From Algibacter sp. (GTDB lineage Bacteria; Bacteroidota; Bacteroidia; Flavobacteriales; Flavobacteriaceae): a stretch of 43,097 nt of DNA. Of this stretch, positions 24,804 to 32,012 are shown one piece after another. The stretch is from the NCBI RefSeq assembly GCF_029245835.1, contig NZ_JAQWOO010000065.1, positions 1-43,097 of the forward strand. The letters are read 5' to 3'. The position numbers were made by a program, and so were the translations under genes. Every line of letters starts with the position of its first letter. The stretch's first letter is position 1. The notes beneath the pieces are model-generated. The model was given only the letters and a program-made list of their open reading frames with translations. It ran no database searches and had not been told where the DNA came from.

Positions 24804-26129
24804 ATGGCAAAGTTTGAGCTGAAGTTACCAAAAATGGGAGAGAGTGTTGCAGAAGCAACCATAACATCTTGGTTAAAAGATGTTGGTGATACTATCGAAA
24901 TGGATGATCCGGTATTGGAAATAGCTACAGATAAGGTTGATAGTGAGGTGCCTTGTGAAGTTGAAGGGGTGTTGGTAGAGCGTTTGTTTAATGTAGATGA
25001 TGTCGTGCAAGTAGGACAGGTGTTAGCTATTATTGAAACGGAAGGAGAAGATGATTTTAATTCCGATTCAAAAGAAGAAACATCTGTTGAAGCAAATAAA
25101 TATGAAGCTGTTAAGGAGGTAGAGCAAACAATAATTAAAGCTCAAGATGCGGTTGCTGCAGTGGTTTCAAGTGGCGATCGGTTTTATTCCCCTTTAGTGA
25201 AAAATATTGCAAAAGCTGAAGGTGTTTCTCAAGCTGAATTAGATGGTATTTCTGGTACAGGAAAAGATGGACGGGTTACTAAAAATGATATTTTAGATTA
25301 TATCCAAAATAAAGGAATTAGTCAAAACCAACCTGAAGCTGTTAAAGTCGAAGCACCCGTTACGCAAGTGAAAACTGTTGAAATACCAAAAGCAGAAAAG
25401 CCAGCTGTAATTTCTAATGGAGAAGATGAAATTATAGAAATGACAAGAATGGGTAAGCTTGTTGCGCATCATATGGTTGAATCTGTTCAAACTTCGGCAC
25501 ATGTACAAAGTTTTATTGAAGCCGATGTTACTAATATCTGGAATTGGAGAAAGAAAGTTAAAGATGGTTTTATGAAACGTGAGGGTGAAAACTTGACATT
25601 CACACCCATTTTTATGGAGGCTATAGCCAAAGCGTTGCGAGATTTTCCAATGATGAATATCTCTTTGCAAGGGGATACTATTGTAAAGAAGAAAAACATC
25701 AATTTAGGTATGGCTGCAGCTTTACCGGATGGTAATTTAATTGTGCCAGTTATAAAAAATGCAGACCAACTCAACTTAGTTGGCATGACCAAGCAGGTAA
25801 ACGATTTAGCCACTCGTGCTAGAACAGGTAAATTAAAACCAGATGATACTCAAGGTGGTACTTACACAGTAACTAACGTTGGAACTTTTGGAAGCATCAT
25901 GGGAACTCCTATTATTAACCAACCACAAGTTGGTATTCTAGCGCTTGGAGCGATAAGGAAAGTGCCTGCGGTAATTGAAACACCAGAGGGTGATTTTGTT
26001 GGTATTCGTTACAAAATGTTTTTATCTCATTCTTACGACCATCGCGTGGTTAATGGCGCATTAGGTGGTATGTTTGTAAAAGCTGTTTCAGATTATCTGG
26101 AGGCTTGGGATATTAATAGAGAAATATAA
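24804..26129 (+). CDS. Dihydrolipoamide acyltransferase (E2) of a 2-oxoacid dehydrogenase complex
   Basis: A 441-aa E2 core subunit. The lipoyl domain (1-78) carries lipoyl-lysine K44 in ATDKVDSEVP. The E3/E1-binding domain is at ~125-165 (YSPLVKNIAKAEGVS...GRVTKNDIL). The acyltransferase domain follows, with the HRVVNG active site (H413). The usual HxxxDG motif here has Asn417 in place of Asp. Overall likeness is to branched-chain-type E2 rather than pyruvate E2, but the substrate is uncertain. E1 and E3 genes are not adjacent. A terminator follows at 26152. Confidence 0.9.
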   Translation: MAKFELKLPKMGESVAEATITSWLKDVGDTIEMDDPVLEIATDKVDSEVPCEVEGVLVERLFNVDDVVQVGQVLAIIETEGEDDFNSDSKEETSVEANKYEAVKEVEQTIIKAQDAVAAVVSSGDRFYSPLVKNIAKAEGVSQAELDGISGTGKDGRVTKNDILDYIQNKGISQNQPEAVKVEAPVTQVKTVEIPKAEKPAVISNGEDEIIEMTRMGKLVAHHMVESVQTSAHVQSFIEADVTNIWNWRKKVKDGFMKREGENLTFTPIFMEAIAKALRDFPMMNISLQGDTIVKKKNINLGMAAALPDGNLIVPVIKNADQLNLVGMTKQVNDLATRARTGKLKPDDTQGGTYTVTNVGTFGSIMGTPIINQPQVGILALGAIRKVPAVIETPEGDFVGIRYKMFLSHSYDHRVVNGALGGMFVKAVSDYLEAWDINREI

Positions 26130-26151
26130 AATCAAAATATAAAGAATAGTT

Positions 26152-26182
26152 AAACCCGACCTTAAAACTGTTGGGTTTTTTT
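26152..26182 (+). terminator. Intrinsic terminator of the E2 gene
   Basis: AAACCCGAC (26152-26160) pairs with GTTGGGTTT (26170-26178), with one G-T pair and a nine-base loop, then a T run. Confidence 0.75.
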
Positions 26183-26222
26183 ATTTTTGTGAAATATCAT
26201 AGTAATAAAACAATTAAAATTA

Positions 26223-26999
26223 ATGCAATTAAACCTAACAAAACCCATCTGTTTTTTCGATTTAGAAACTACGGGAATCAATATTACTCACGACCGTATT
26301 GTAGAAATTTCTATTCTAAAAGTATTTCCTAATGGTACAGAGGAAAGTAAAACGTGGTTAGTAAATCCGGAAATGATTATCCCGAAGGAAGTTATAGAGA
26401 TTCATGGAATTTCTAACGAGAGAGTAGCGAATGAGCCAACCTTTAAGGAATTGGCTAAAGACGTTTACAATATGATAAAGGATTCAGATTTGGGCGGGTT
26501 TAACTCAAACCGATTTGATATTCCGTTATTGGCTGAAGAAATGCTGCGTGCTGGGGTAGATTTTGATATGAAAAATACGTTAGCCGTTGATGTACAAACC
26601 ATATTTCATAAAATGGAACAACGCACATTGAGCGCCGCTTACAAGTTTTATTGTGATGAGGGTTTAGATAATGCACATAGTGCCGAAGCCGATACTAAAG
26701 CCACTTATGAAGTTTTAAAAGCACAGTTAGATAAATACGAAGATTTGGAAAATGATACTAAGTTTTTAGCTGAATTTAGCTCGCGTAAAAAGTTTGCTGA
26801 CTTTGCTGGTTTTATTTCTTTTAATAAAAAAGGCGAAGAGTGTTTCTCATTTGGAAAGCATAAAGGGAAGTTAGTTACCGAAGTTTTAGAAAAGGAACCT
26901 GGGTATTTTGGTTGGTTGTTAAATGCCGATTTTCCGTTGTACACTAAAAAGGTTTTAACGGCCATTAAGTTGAGAAGCTTTAATAATAAGTTAGGGTAA
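26223..26999 (+). CDS. DnaQ-like 3'-5' exonuclease with C-terminal extension
   Basis: A 258-aa DEDDh exonuclease. Exo I holds D13 and E15 (FFDLETTG), Exo II is GGFNSNRFDIPLL, and Exo III is HSAEADTKATYEVL. The C-terminal ~60 residues contain FGKHKGKLVTEVL...GYFGWLL, a short domain common in these flavobacterial exonucleases (similar to DUF3820). It could be a polymerase epsilon-like proofreader or an RNase T-like enzyme; the extension argues for a separate role. The next gene begins 149 bp later, after a repeat. Confidence 0.88.
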   Translation: MQLNLTKPICFFDLETTGINITHDRIVEISILKVFPNGTEESKTWLVNPEMIIPKEVIEIHGISNERVANEPTFKELAKDVYNMIKDSDLGGFNSNRFDIPLLAEEMLRAGVDFDMKNTLAVDVQTIFHKMEQRTLSAAYKFYCDEGLDNAHSAEADTKATYEVLKAQLDKYEDLENDTKFLAEFSSRKKFADFAGFISFNKKGEECFSFGKHKGKLVTEVLEKEPGYFGWLLNADFPLYTKKVLTAIKLRSFNNKLG

Positions 27000-27043
27000 A
27001 AAGGAGTCGCAGTTGTCAGTCTTAGTTACAGGCTTTGGCGGAT

Positions 27044-27130
27044 GGTTGCGTTAGGGATTGCAGAGGAAAGCCCACAGCGAGGTACGAGTGAGGACTTGTA
27101 ACGAAAAGCCCGACCCTTGTGGTAACGCCG
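27044..27130 (+). repeat. GCGTTA...TAACGC structured repeat, copy 1
   Basis: The element starts GGTTGCGTTAGGGATTGCAG and ends CGACCCTTGTGGTAACGCC. Its outer arms GCGTTA (27048-27053) and TAACGC (27123-27128) are complementary. A diverged, longer copy lies inverted at 30213-30364. It fills the gap between the exonuclease and the FAH-family gene. An in-frame ATG at 27058 inside it would add 30 residues to the FAH protein. The peptide KPDPCGNA thereby encoded also arises from copy 2, showing it is repeat-derived rather than real protein. Confidence 0.75.
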
Positions 27131-27147
27131 AAATAAAAATTAAAAAA

Positions 27148-27759
27148 ATGAAACTAATCTGCATAGGTAGAAATTATACCGAACATATTATAGAATTGCA
27201 AAATGAAAAACCGACTGATCCTGTTGTTTTTCTAAAACCAGACACGGCCATTTTGCTTAAAAAACAGCCATTTTTTATTCCAGACTTCTCTGACGATGTG
27301 CATTATGAGGTTGAGGTTTTAGTTAAAATTAATAGGGTAGGGAAGCATATTGATAAAAAGTTTGCGCATAAATATTACAGTGAGATTGGTTTAGGAATAG
27401 ACTTTACAGCTCGCGATTTACAAAGTGCGTTAAAGGCTAAAGGCTTACCATGGGAAAAGGCAAAATCGTTTGATGGTGCAGCGGTAATTGGTAAATGGAT
27501 TGCTAAAAATGAGGTGGCTAATGTTAACGATTTTGAGTTTTCCTTAAAAAAGAACGATGATATTGTTCAAAATGGCAATACAAGCCATATGCTTTGGAAA
27601 ATTGATGAAATAATAGAATATGTGTCAAAATATTTTACTTTAAAGATTGGAGATATTATATTTACAGGCACACCGGCAGGAGTTGGCAAAGTTATTGCTA
27701 ATGACAAATTAAAAGGATTTATAGAAAACAAAGAAATGTTTTCGATAACAGTAAAATAA
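27148..27759 (+). CDS. Fumarylacetoacetate hydrolase family protein
   Basis: A 204-aa single-domain FAH-fold protein of the YcgM/FAHD1 type. Family members act as acylpyruvate hydrolases or oxaloacetate tautomerases/decarboxylases. The metal ligands are in HYEVEVLV (E54, E56) and IDFTARD (D85). GRNYTEHI at the start and DIIFTGTPAGVG near the end are family blocks. The start at 27148 is chosen because upstream codons belong to the repeat. The stop is directly followed by the Hpt start with no gap. Confidence 0.9.
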   Translation: MKLICIGRNYTEHIIELQNEKPTDPVVFLKPDTAILLKKQPFFIPDFSDDVHYEVEVLVKINRVGKHIDKKFAHKYYSEIGLGIDFTARDLQSALKAKGLPWEKAKSFDGAAVIGKWIAKNEVANVNDFEFSLKKNDDIVQNGNTSHMLWKIDEIIEYVSKYFTLKIGDIIFTGTPAGVGKVIANDKLKGFIENKEMFSITVK

Positions 27760-28101
27760 ATGGAATTACATTACAAATTATTTAGAGTACGAGAATTAGC
27801 TGATAATGATGAAGAGTTTATCGCAGCTCTTGCTGAAGCCTTTTTAGAAGAAGTTCCTGAAGATGCAGAACGTTTAAAAAATGCCGTTGCTGCTAAAGAT
27901 TATCAGGAAGCTTATCAAGCGGCTCATAAAATGAAACCTACAATTGATTTATTTGAATTAGGTGTTTTAGATAAATTGATTGAAGTACAAGATTGGGGTA
28001 AATTTACGCAAACAGATGTAGATATTACTCCGCAGTTAGAAACAGTTCTTTCTGCTGTAGAGCGAGCTAGTGCAGAAATTAAGTCTGATTTTAAACTATA
28101 A
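27760..28101 (+). CDS. Small Hpt-domain protein
   Basis: A 113-aa all-helical protein resembling a histidine phosphotransfer (Hpt) domain. AYQAAHKMKPTIDLF holds the candidate phospho-acceptor H56; the usual HxLKG is HKMKP here. The pattern L..F..E.P.....L..A...KDY....AHK fits the family. No histidine kinase or response regulator is nearby. It begins at the base after the FAH stop and overlaps cinA by one base (TAATG), so it is firmly part of this operon. Whether it still relays phosphate is unknown. Confidence 0.8.
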   Translation: MELHYKLFRVRELADNDEEFIAALAEAFLEEVPEDAERLKNAVAAKDYQEAYQAAHKMKPTIDLFELGVLDKLIEVQDWGKFTQTDVDITPQLETVLSAVERASAEIKSDFKL

Positions 28102-29351
28102 TGCTAGCAGAAATTATCACCATAGGTGACGAACTTCTTATTGGGCAGGTGGTAGACACCAATTCCGCTTTTATTGCTAAACAACTTAATAAAATTGGTG
28201 TTTCTGTTTATCAAATCACTTCTATTCAAGATGATAAGGAACATATTTTACAAGCTTTAGAAGACGCTGAAAATCGTGTAGATATTGTTATTTGCACAGG
28301 AGGTTTAGGGCCAACAAAAGACGATATTACCAAAAAAACCATCGCCGAATATTTTAATGATACATTAGTTAAAAACGAATCTGTTCTTCAAAATATTGAA
28401 AACATCTGGAAACAACATGTAAGAACAGAGTTGCTTCAGGTTAATAGAGATCAGGCTTTAATTCCTTCAAAATCAAAACCACTAATGAATCGTTTGGGGA
28501 CAGCCCCGGGTATGTGGTTAGATAAAGATGAAAAAGTTTTTATTTCATTACCAGGCGTGCCTTACGAGATGAAGGCTTTAATAGATGGTGAGGTTATTCC
28601 TGGAATAAAAAATAAATATAACTGCCCTTTTATTCTTCATAAAACCATGATTGTTTATGGTTTAGGGGAAAGTGCTTTAGCTGCAAGAATAGAAGTATGG
28701 GAAGATGCTTTACCAAAACATATTAAACTGGCTTATTTACCTAACTTAGGTAAGATGCGTTTGCGTTTATCAACAAAAGGTTATGATGAAGTACAACTAA
28801 AACAAGATGTACAAGACCAAATAAATAAAGTAATTCCTTTTATTGAAAAAGAATATGCTGGTTTAGAAGATGAAGATGGTTCAGTAGAAATGGTTATAGC
28901 CAAACAACTTACTAAACTAGGACATACTTTGGCAATCGCAGAAAGTTGCACAGGTGGTGCCGTTGCAGAGCGTTTTACAACACATTCTGGTGCGTCAGCG
29001 TTTTTTAAAGGCGGTTTAGTAACCTATTCTACAGAGTCCAAAATTAATGTTTTAAAGGTATCAAAAGCAGATATCGATACGTTTTCTGTTGTAAGTTCTC
29101 AGGTAGCTGAGGCTATGGCTAAAAATGCACAACAATTATTTCAGTCAGATTACGCTATTGCAACTACTGGAAATGCAGGACCAACAAAAGGAGATTCTAA
29201 TGCCGAGGTTGGAACTGTTTTTATCGCTATTGCTAATAAAACAGAGGTTTATTCACAAGAATTTAACTTCGGAAATTCGCGTTTAAAAGTTATAAATAAA
29301 GCCGTAAATAAAGCGCTGGAAATGATGCTCAAAGAAATTTTTAAAAATTGA
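28101..29351 (+). CDS. cinA: CinA-family protein (nicotinamide-nucleotide amidase domain)
   Basis: A 416-aa two-domain protein. The N-terminal MoCF-type domain (IITIGDELLIGQVVDTN, TGGLGPTKDD) acts as an ADP-ribose pyrophosphatase in relatives. The C-terminal CinA domain (~255-410) carries IAESCTGGAVAERF and GGLVTYSTESK, the PncC-type NMN deamidase active-site region. Together these suggest pyridine nucleotide salvage. Its start overlaps the Hpt stop. Confidence 0.93.
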   Translation: MLAEIITIGDELLIGQVVDTNSAFIAKQLNKIGVSVYQITSIQDDKEHILQALEDAENRVDIVICTGGLGPTKDDITKKTIAEYFNDTLVKNESVLQNIENIWKQHVRTELLQVNRDQALIPSKSKPLMNRLGTAPGMWLDKDEKVFISLPGVPYEMKALIDGEVIPGIKNKYNCPFILHKTMIVYGLGESALAARIEVWEDALPKHIKLAYLPNLGKMRLRLSTKGYDEVQLKQDVQDQINKVIPFIEKEYAGLEDEDGSVEMVIAKQLTKLGHTLAIAESCTGGAVAERFTTHSGASAFFKGGLVTYSTESKINVLKVSKADIDTFSVVSSQVAEAMAKNAQQLFQSDYAIATTGNAGPTKGDSNAEVGTVFIAIANKTEVYSQEFNFGNSRLKVINKAVNKALEMMLKEIFKN

Positions 29352-29362
29352 TAAAATTTAGG

Positions 29363-29392
29363 TTGTCATAATATAAAGATTTTATATATTTG
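29363..29392 (+). promoter_or_regulatory. Promoter of the rpmB-rpmG-DUF4295 operon
   Basis: TTG at 29363-29365, a 19-bp spacer and TATATTTG at 29385-29392. It has the same spacing and -7 sequence as the tRNA-Thr promoter and is the other best consensus site in the window. Confidence 0.75.
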
Positions 29393-29433
29393 CACCTCGA
29401 TTTTAAGCAACAAAGAATTTAAAGTTATATAGA

Positions 29434-29670
29434 ATGTCAAGAGTTTGTGAACTTACAGGAAAGAAGGCCATGGTTGGAAACAATGTGTCTCATGCAATGA
29501 ACAGAACTAAACGCAAATTTCATGCGAATTTAGTAAAGAAACGTTTTTACATTCCAGAAGAAGACAGCTGGATAACTTTAAAAGTTTCAACATCTGCATT
29601 AAAAACTATTAATAAAATAGGTATATCTGCAGCAATTAAGGATGCTAAATCTAAAGGATTTTTAAAATAA
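29434..29670 (+). CDS. rpmB: 50S ribosomal protein L28
   Basis: A 78-aa ribosomal protein beginning MSRVCELTGKKAMVGNNVSHA, the L28 signature, and then basic TKRKFHANL. First gene of the L28-L33-DUF4295 set, which is a conserved order in Bacteroidota. A strong consensus promoter precedes it. Confidence 0.97.
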   Translation: MSRVCELTGKKAMVGNNVSHAMNRTKRKFHANLVKKRFYIPEEDSWITLKVSTSALKTINKIGISAAIKDAKSKGFLK

Positions 29671-29695
29671 TAGCTGTATTTAATAATAACAAGAC

Positions 29696-29878
29696 ATGGC
29701 AAAGAAAGGCAATAGAATACAAGTAATCTTAGAGTGCACAGAGCACAAAGGGACTGGAGAACCAGGAACTTCAAGGTACATCACAACCAAAAATAAAAAG
29801 AATACGCCAGATAGAATGGAGATTAAAAAATTTAATCCTATCCTTAAACGTATGACAGTTCATAAAGAAATTAAATAA
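29696..29878 (+). CDS. rpmG: 50S ribosomal protein L33
   Basis: A 60-aa basic protein, [19 protein letters not shown]...[23 protein letters not shown] in outline, matching L33. Only one cysteine is present, so this is a zinc-free (C-minus) form. It lies 25 bp after rpmB. A hairpin-like AT sequence (GAGATTTTT/AAAAATCTC, 29881-29900) separates it from the next gene. Confidence 0.96.
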   Translation: MAKKGNRIQVILECTEHKGTGEPGTSRYITTKNKKNTPDRMEIKKFNPILKRMTVHKEIK

Positions 29879-29924
29879 TTAGAGATTTTTAAAAAATCTC
29901 AAATAACCTTATAAAGTATAGGTC

Positions 29925-30077
29925 ATGGCAAAGAAATCAGTAGCATCATTACAAACAGGATCTAAAAGATTAACAAAAGCAATAAAAATGGTTAAGTCTC
30001 CAAAGACAGGAGCTTACATGTTTGTTGAGTCTATAATGAATCCAGATCAAGTTAACGACTTTTTAGCTAAAAAGTAA
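29925..30077 (+). CDS. DUF4295-family small basic protein
   Basis: A 50-aa protein (MAKKSVASLQTGSKRLTKAI...NDFLAKK) with about one quarter lysine or arginine. The DUF4295 family is Bacteroidota-restricted and nearly always sits after rpmB-rpmG. That placement and its charge suggest a ribosome-associated role, which is inference. It is short and easy to miss in gene calling. A terminator follows at 30101-30130. Confidence 0.92.
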   Translation: MAKKSVASLQTGSKRLTKAIKMVKSPKTGAYMFVESIMNPDQVNDFLAKK

Positions 30078-30100
30078 AAAACATCGTTTCAAAATATTAT

Positions 30101-30130
30101 AAGCTGCTTTCTACTGAAAGCGGCTTTTTT
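30101..30130 (+). terminator. Intrinsic terminator after DUF4295
   Basis: AAGCTGCTTTC pairs with GAAAGCGGCTT (one T-G pair) around TACT, then T6. It closes the rpmB operon, so ftsY must have a separate promoter. Confidence 0.85.
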
Positions 30131-30212
30131 ATTTTTATATTTGATCCAATCATTATGTTTCTGCCATAATAGCAGGAAATAAATGTGGTAAGATGATTGA
30201 TAATGTTTATTT

Positions 30213-30364
30213 GGGCGTTACCACAAGGGTCGGGCTTTCCGTTGTATCTTTTTAAAACGGCATTGCGAGGACAAAGGACTTGGCAATCTGCCAAATTTTA
30301 GTTCTCAGTAATGATTGTTTTAATTTCTTTTAAAAAGGATGCCACTGCAATCCCTAACGCAACC
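30213..30364 (-). repeat. GCGTTA...TAACGC structured repeat, copy 2, with nested REP-like element
   Basis: Read on the minus strand it begins GGTTGCGTTAGGGATTGCAG and ends CGACCCTTGTGGTAACGCCC, both nearly identical to copy 1 at 27044-27130. The middle differs. It contains a CATTGCGAG-type REP-like palindrome at 30259-30292 (CGGCATTGCGAG...TTGGCAATCTGCC), related to 14743-14775, plus AT-rich DNA. The outer arms GCGTTA/TAACGC are kept (30215-30220 and 30355-30360). Confidence 0.72.
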
Positions 30365-30365
30365 A

Positions 30366-30500
30366 CCTCGTCTTTATGTTTTTAATGAAAACATAAAGCC
30401 ACTCCTCCTTTTAAAGGAGGAGAATTACTGAGCATAAAGTCCTACCCTTTAAAAGGGAAGGTGGATTTATCCCAAGTACAAGGGATAAAGACGGAAGGGG
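30366..30500. repeat. Cluster of four hairpins enclosed by a 9-bp inverted repeat
   Basis: Outer arms are CGTCTTTAT (30369-30377) and ATAAAGACG (30485-30493). Inside, in order, are CTTTATGTTTT/AAAACATAAAG (30372-30398), CTCCTCCTTT/AAAGGAGGAG (30402-30422), CCCTTT/AAAGGG (30445-30457) and TTTATCCC/GGGATAAA (30466-30489). There is no protein-like frame. It abuts the preceding repeat and precedes ftsY. It looks like a small non-autonomous element or a highly structured leader. Confidence 0.65.
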
Positions 30501-30553
30501 TTTAAAAAGAACTCCAAAGTCTAAATTGAATGAACAAACAACAAATAGTAAAA

Positions 30554-31528
30554 ATGAGCTTTTTTAAAAAAATATTTTCTTCAGAAAAAAAAGAAACTCT
30601 AGACAAAGGATTAGAAAAATCCAAATCCAGCTTTTTAGGCAAATTAAGTAAAGCCGTAGCAGGGAAATCAAAAGTAGATGATGAGGTTTTAGATAATCTC
30701 GAAGAAGTTTTAGTCTCTAGTGATGTTGGTGTAAACACGACGCTTAAAGTTATTGAACGTATAGAAGAACGTGTCTCAAAAGATAAATACTTAGGAACCG
30801 ACGAGCTAAATCAAATACTTCGCGAAGAAATTGCAGCACTTTTAAGTGAAACCAATTCTGGAGAAGAAACCGAATACTCCATTCCGGAGTTACCAAAACA
30901 AGAAAACGGAACAAAAACACCTTATGTGCTCATGGTTGTTGGTGTAAATGGCGTTGGAAAAACAACAACCATTGGTAAGTTAGCATACCAATTCAAGAAA
31001 AAAGGTTTAAAGGTTGTTCTAGGAGCGGCAGATACTTTTAGAGCTGCAGCTATAGACCAACTTCAAGTTTGGGCAGACCGTGTTGATGTGCCAATGGTGC
31101 GTCAAGACATGGGAAGCGACCCGGCATCCGTAGCTTTTGATGCTTTAGAATCTGGATTGAATCAAGAAGCAGATATTATTATTATAGATACCGCAGGCCG
31201 TTTACATAATAAAGTAAACCTCATGAACGAGCTCACAAAAGTAAAACGTGTCATGCAAAAAGTAGTCGCCGATGCTCCGCACGACGTGTTGTTGGTTTTA
31301 GATGGTTCTACGGGGCAAAATGCATTCGAGCAAGCCAAACAATTTACCGCAGCTACAGAAGTCACATCATTAGCAGTTACCAAATTAGATGGTACAGCAA
31401 AAGGGGGTGTTGTTATTGGAATTTCAGATCAATTTCAAATTCCTGTGAAGTATATAGGTGTTGGCGAGGGTATTGAAGATTTGCAGGTTTTCAATAAGTA
31501 TGAGTTTGTGGATTCGTTTTTCAAATAA
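30554..31528 (+). CDS. ftsY: Signal recognition particle receptor FtsY
   Basis: A 324-aa SRP GTPase that docks translating ribosomes at the inner membrane. The NG domain shows GVNGVGKTTTIGKLA (G1), ADTFRAAAIDQLQ, DTAGRLHN (G3) and TKLDGTAKGG (G4). The acidic A domain is almost absent, which is normal in this phylum. An ATG at 30530 is in frame, but the start at 30554 (MSFFKKIFSSEKK, an amphipathic basic segment) is the usual one. It follows a repeat-filled gap. Confidence 0.95.
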   Translation: MSFFKKIFSSEKKETLDKGLEKSKSSFLGKLSKAVAGKSKVDDEVLDNLEEVLVSSDVGVNTTLKVIERIEERVSKDKYLGTDELNQILREEIAALLSETNSGEETEYSIPELPKQENGTKTPYVLMVVGVNGVGKTTTIGKLAYQFKKKGLKVVLGAADTFRAAAIDQLQVWADRVDVPMVRQDMGSDPASVAFDALESGLNQEADIIIIDTAGRLHNKVNLMNELTKVKRVMQKVVADAPHDVLLVLDGSTGQNAFEQAKQFTAATEVTSLAVTKLDGTAKGGVVIGISDQFQIPVKYIGVGEGIEDLQVFNKYEFVDSFFK

Positions 31529-31533
31529 AATTA

Positions 31534-31545
31534 CTGCGAAAGCAG
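31534..31545. repeat. Small CTGC-GAAA-GCAG hairpin after ftsY
   Basis: A four-base-pair stem closed by a GAAA tetraloop, with flanks resembling the CCGCGAAAGCGG-type short repeats at 13977, 14705 and 5549. Probably a decayed member of that family. Confidence 0.35.
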
Positions 31546-31583
31546 GAATATCATAATCCAGAATTTTTCGTATTTTTAAGATT

Positions 31584-32012
31584 ATGAGTTTTTCAATCTA
31601 CCATAATCTTCAAATAAAAGCGACGCCAAAAGAAATTTTTGATGCGGTATCACAACCCGAACACCTCAATAATTGGTGGACCTTAAAATATTCAGGAACA
31701 CCAAAACTAAATTCAGAATACAACTTGAATTTTACCCATAAATACGATTGGTATTGCAAAGTTTCAAAGGTAAAGCCAAATGTATCTTTTCATTTAAAAA
31801 TGACCAAATCTGATAAAGATTGGGAACCTACAACCTTCGGTTTTGAAATGGAACCCAATCAAAAGGGCACTTATTTAAGATTTCGTCATGAAAATTGGCC
31901 AGAGCAAAACGATCATTTTAAACATTCATCGTTTTGTTGGGCATTGCTTTTAAATGGCTTAAAAAACTATCTTGAAAAAGGCATAATCATTCCATTTGAA
32001 GCAAGAGGTTAA
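31584..32012 (+). CDS. SRPBCC-domain protein (AHSA1-like)
   Basis: A 142-aa START-like hydrophobic-ligand fold. The opening SIYHNLQIKATPKEIFDAVSQPEHLNNWW is the AHSA1/SRPBCC signature, and FCWALLLNGLKNYLEKG forms the usual C-terminal helix. The ligand is unknown. Its stop overlaps the convergent hydrolase pseudogene by four bases. Confidence 0.85.
   Translation: MSFSIYHNLQIKATPKEIFDAVSQPEHLNNWWTLKYSGTPKLNSEYNLNFTHKYDWYCKVSKVKPNVSFHLKMTKSDKDWEPTTFGFEMEPNQKGTYLRFRHENWPEQNDHFKHSSFCWALLLNGLKNYLEKGIIIPFEARG

Noticed and set aside
27058-27147. N-terminal extension of the FAH-family protein
   Set aside because: These codons lie inside the GCGTTA repeat. A nearly identical peptide arises from the second repeat copy in unrelated context, so it is not real protein.
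29880-29902. Intrinsic terminator between rpmG and DUF4295
   Set aside because: GAGATTTTT/AAAAATCTC has almost no loop and is AT-rich; the three genes belong to one conserved operon and a far stronger terminator follows DUF4295.
30097-30294. 65-codon minus-strand frame in the gap before ftsY
   Set aside because: It is made of terminator and repeat sequence and shares its peptide with the other repeat copy.
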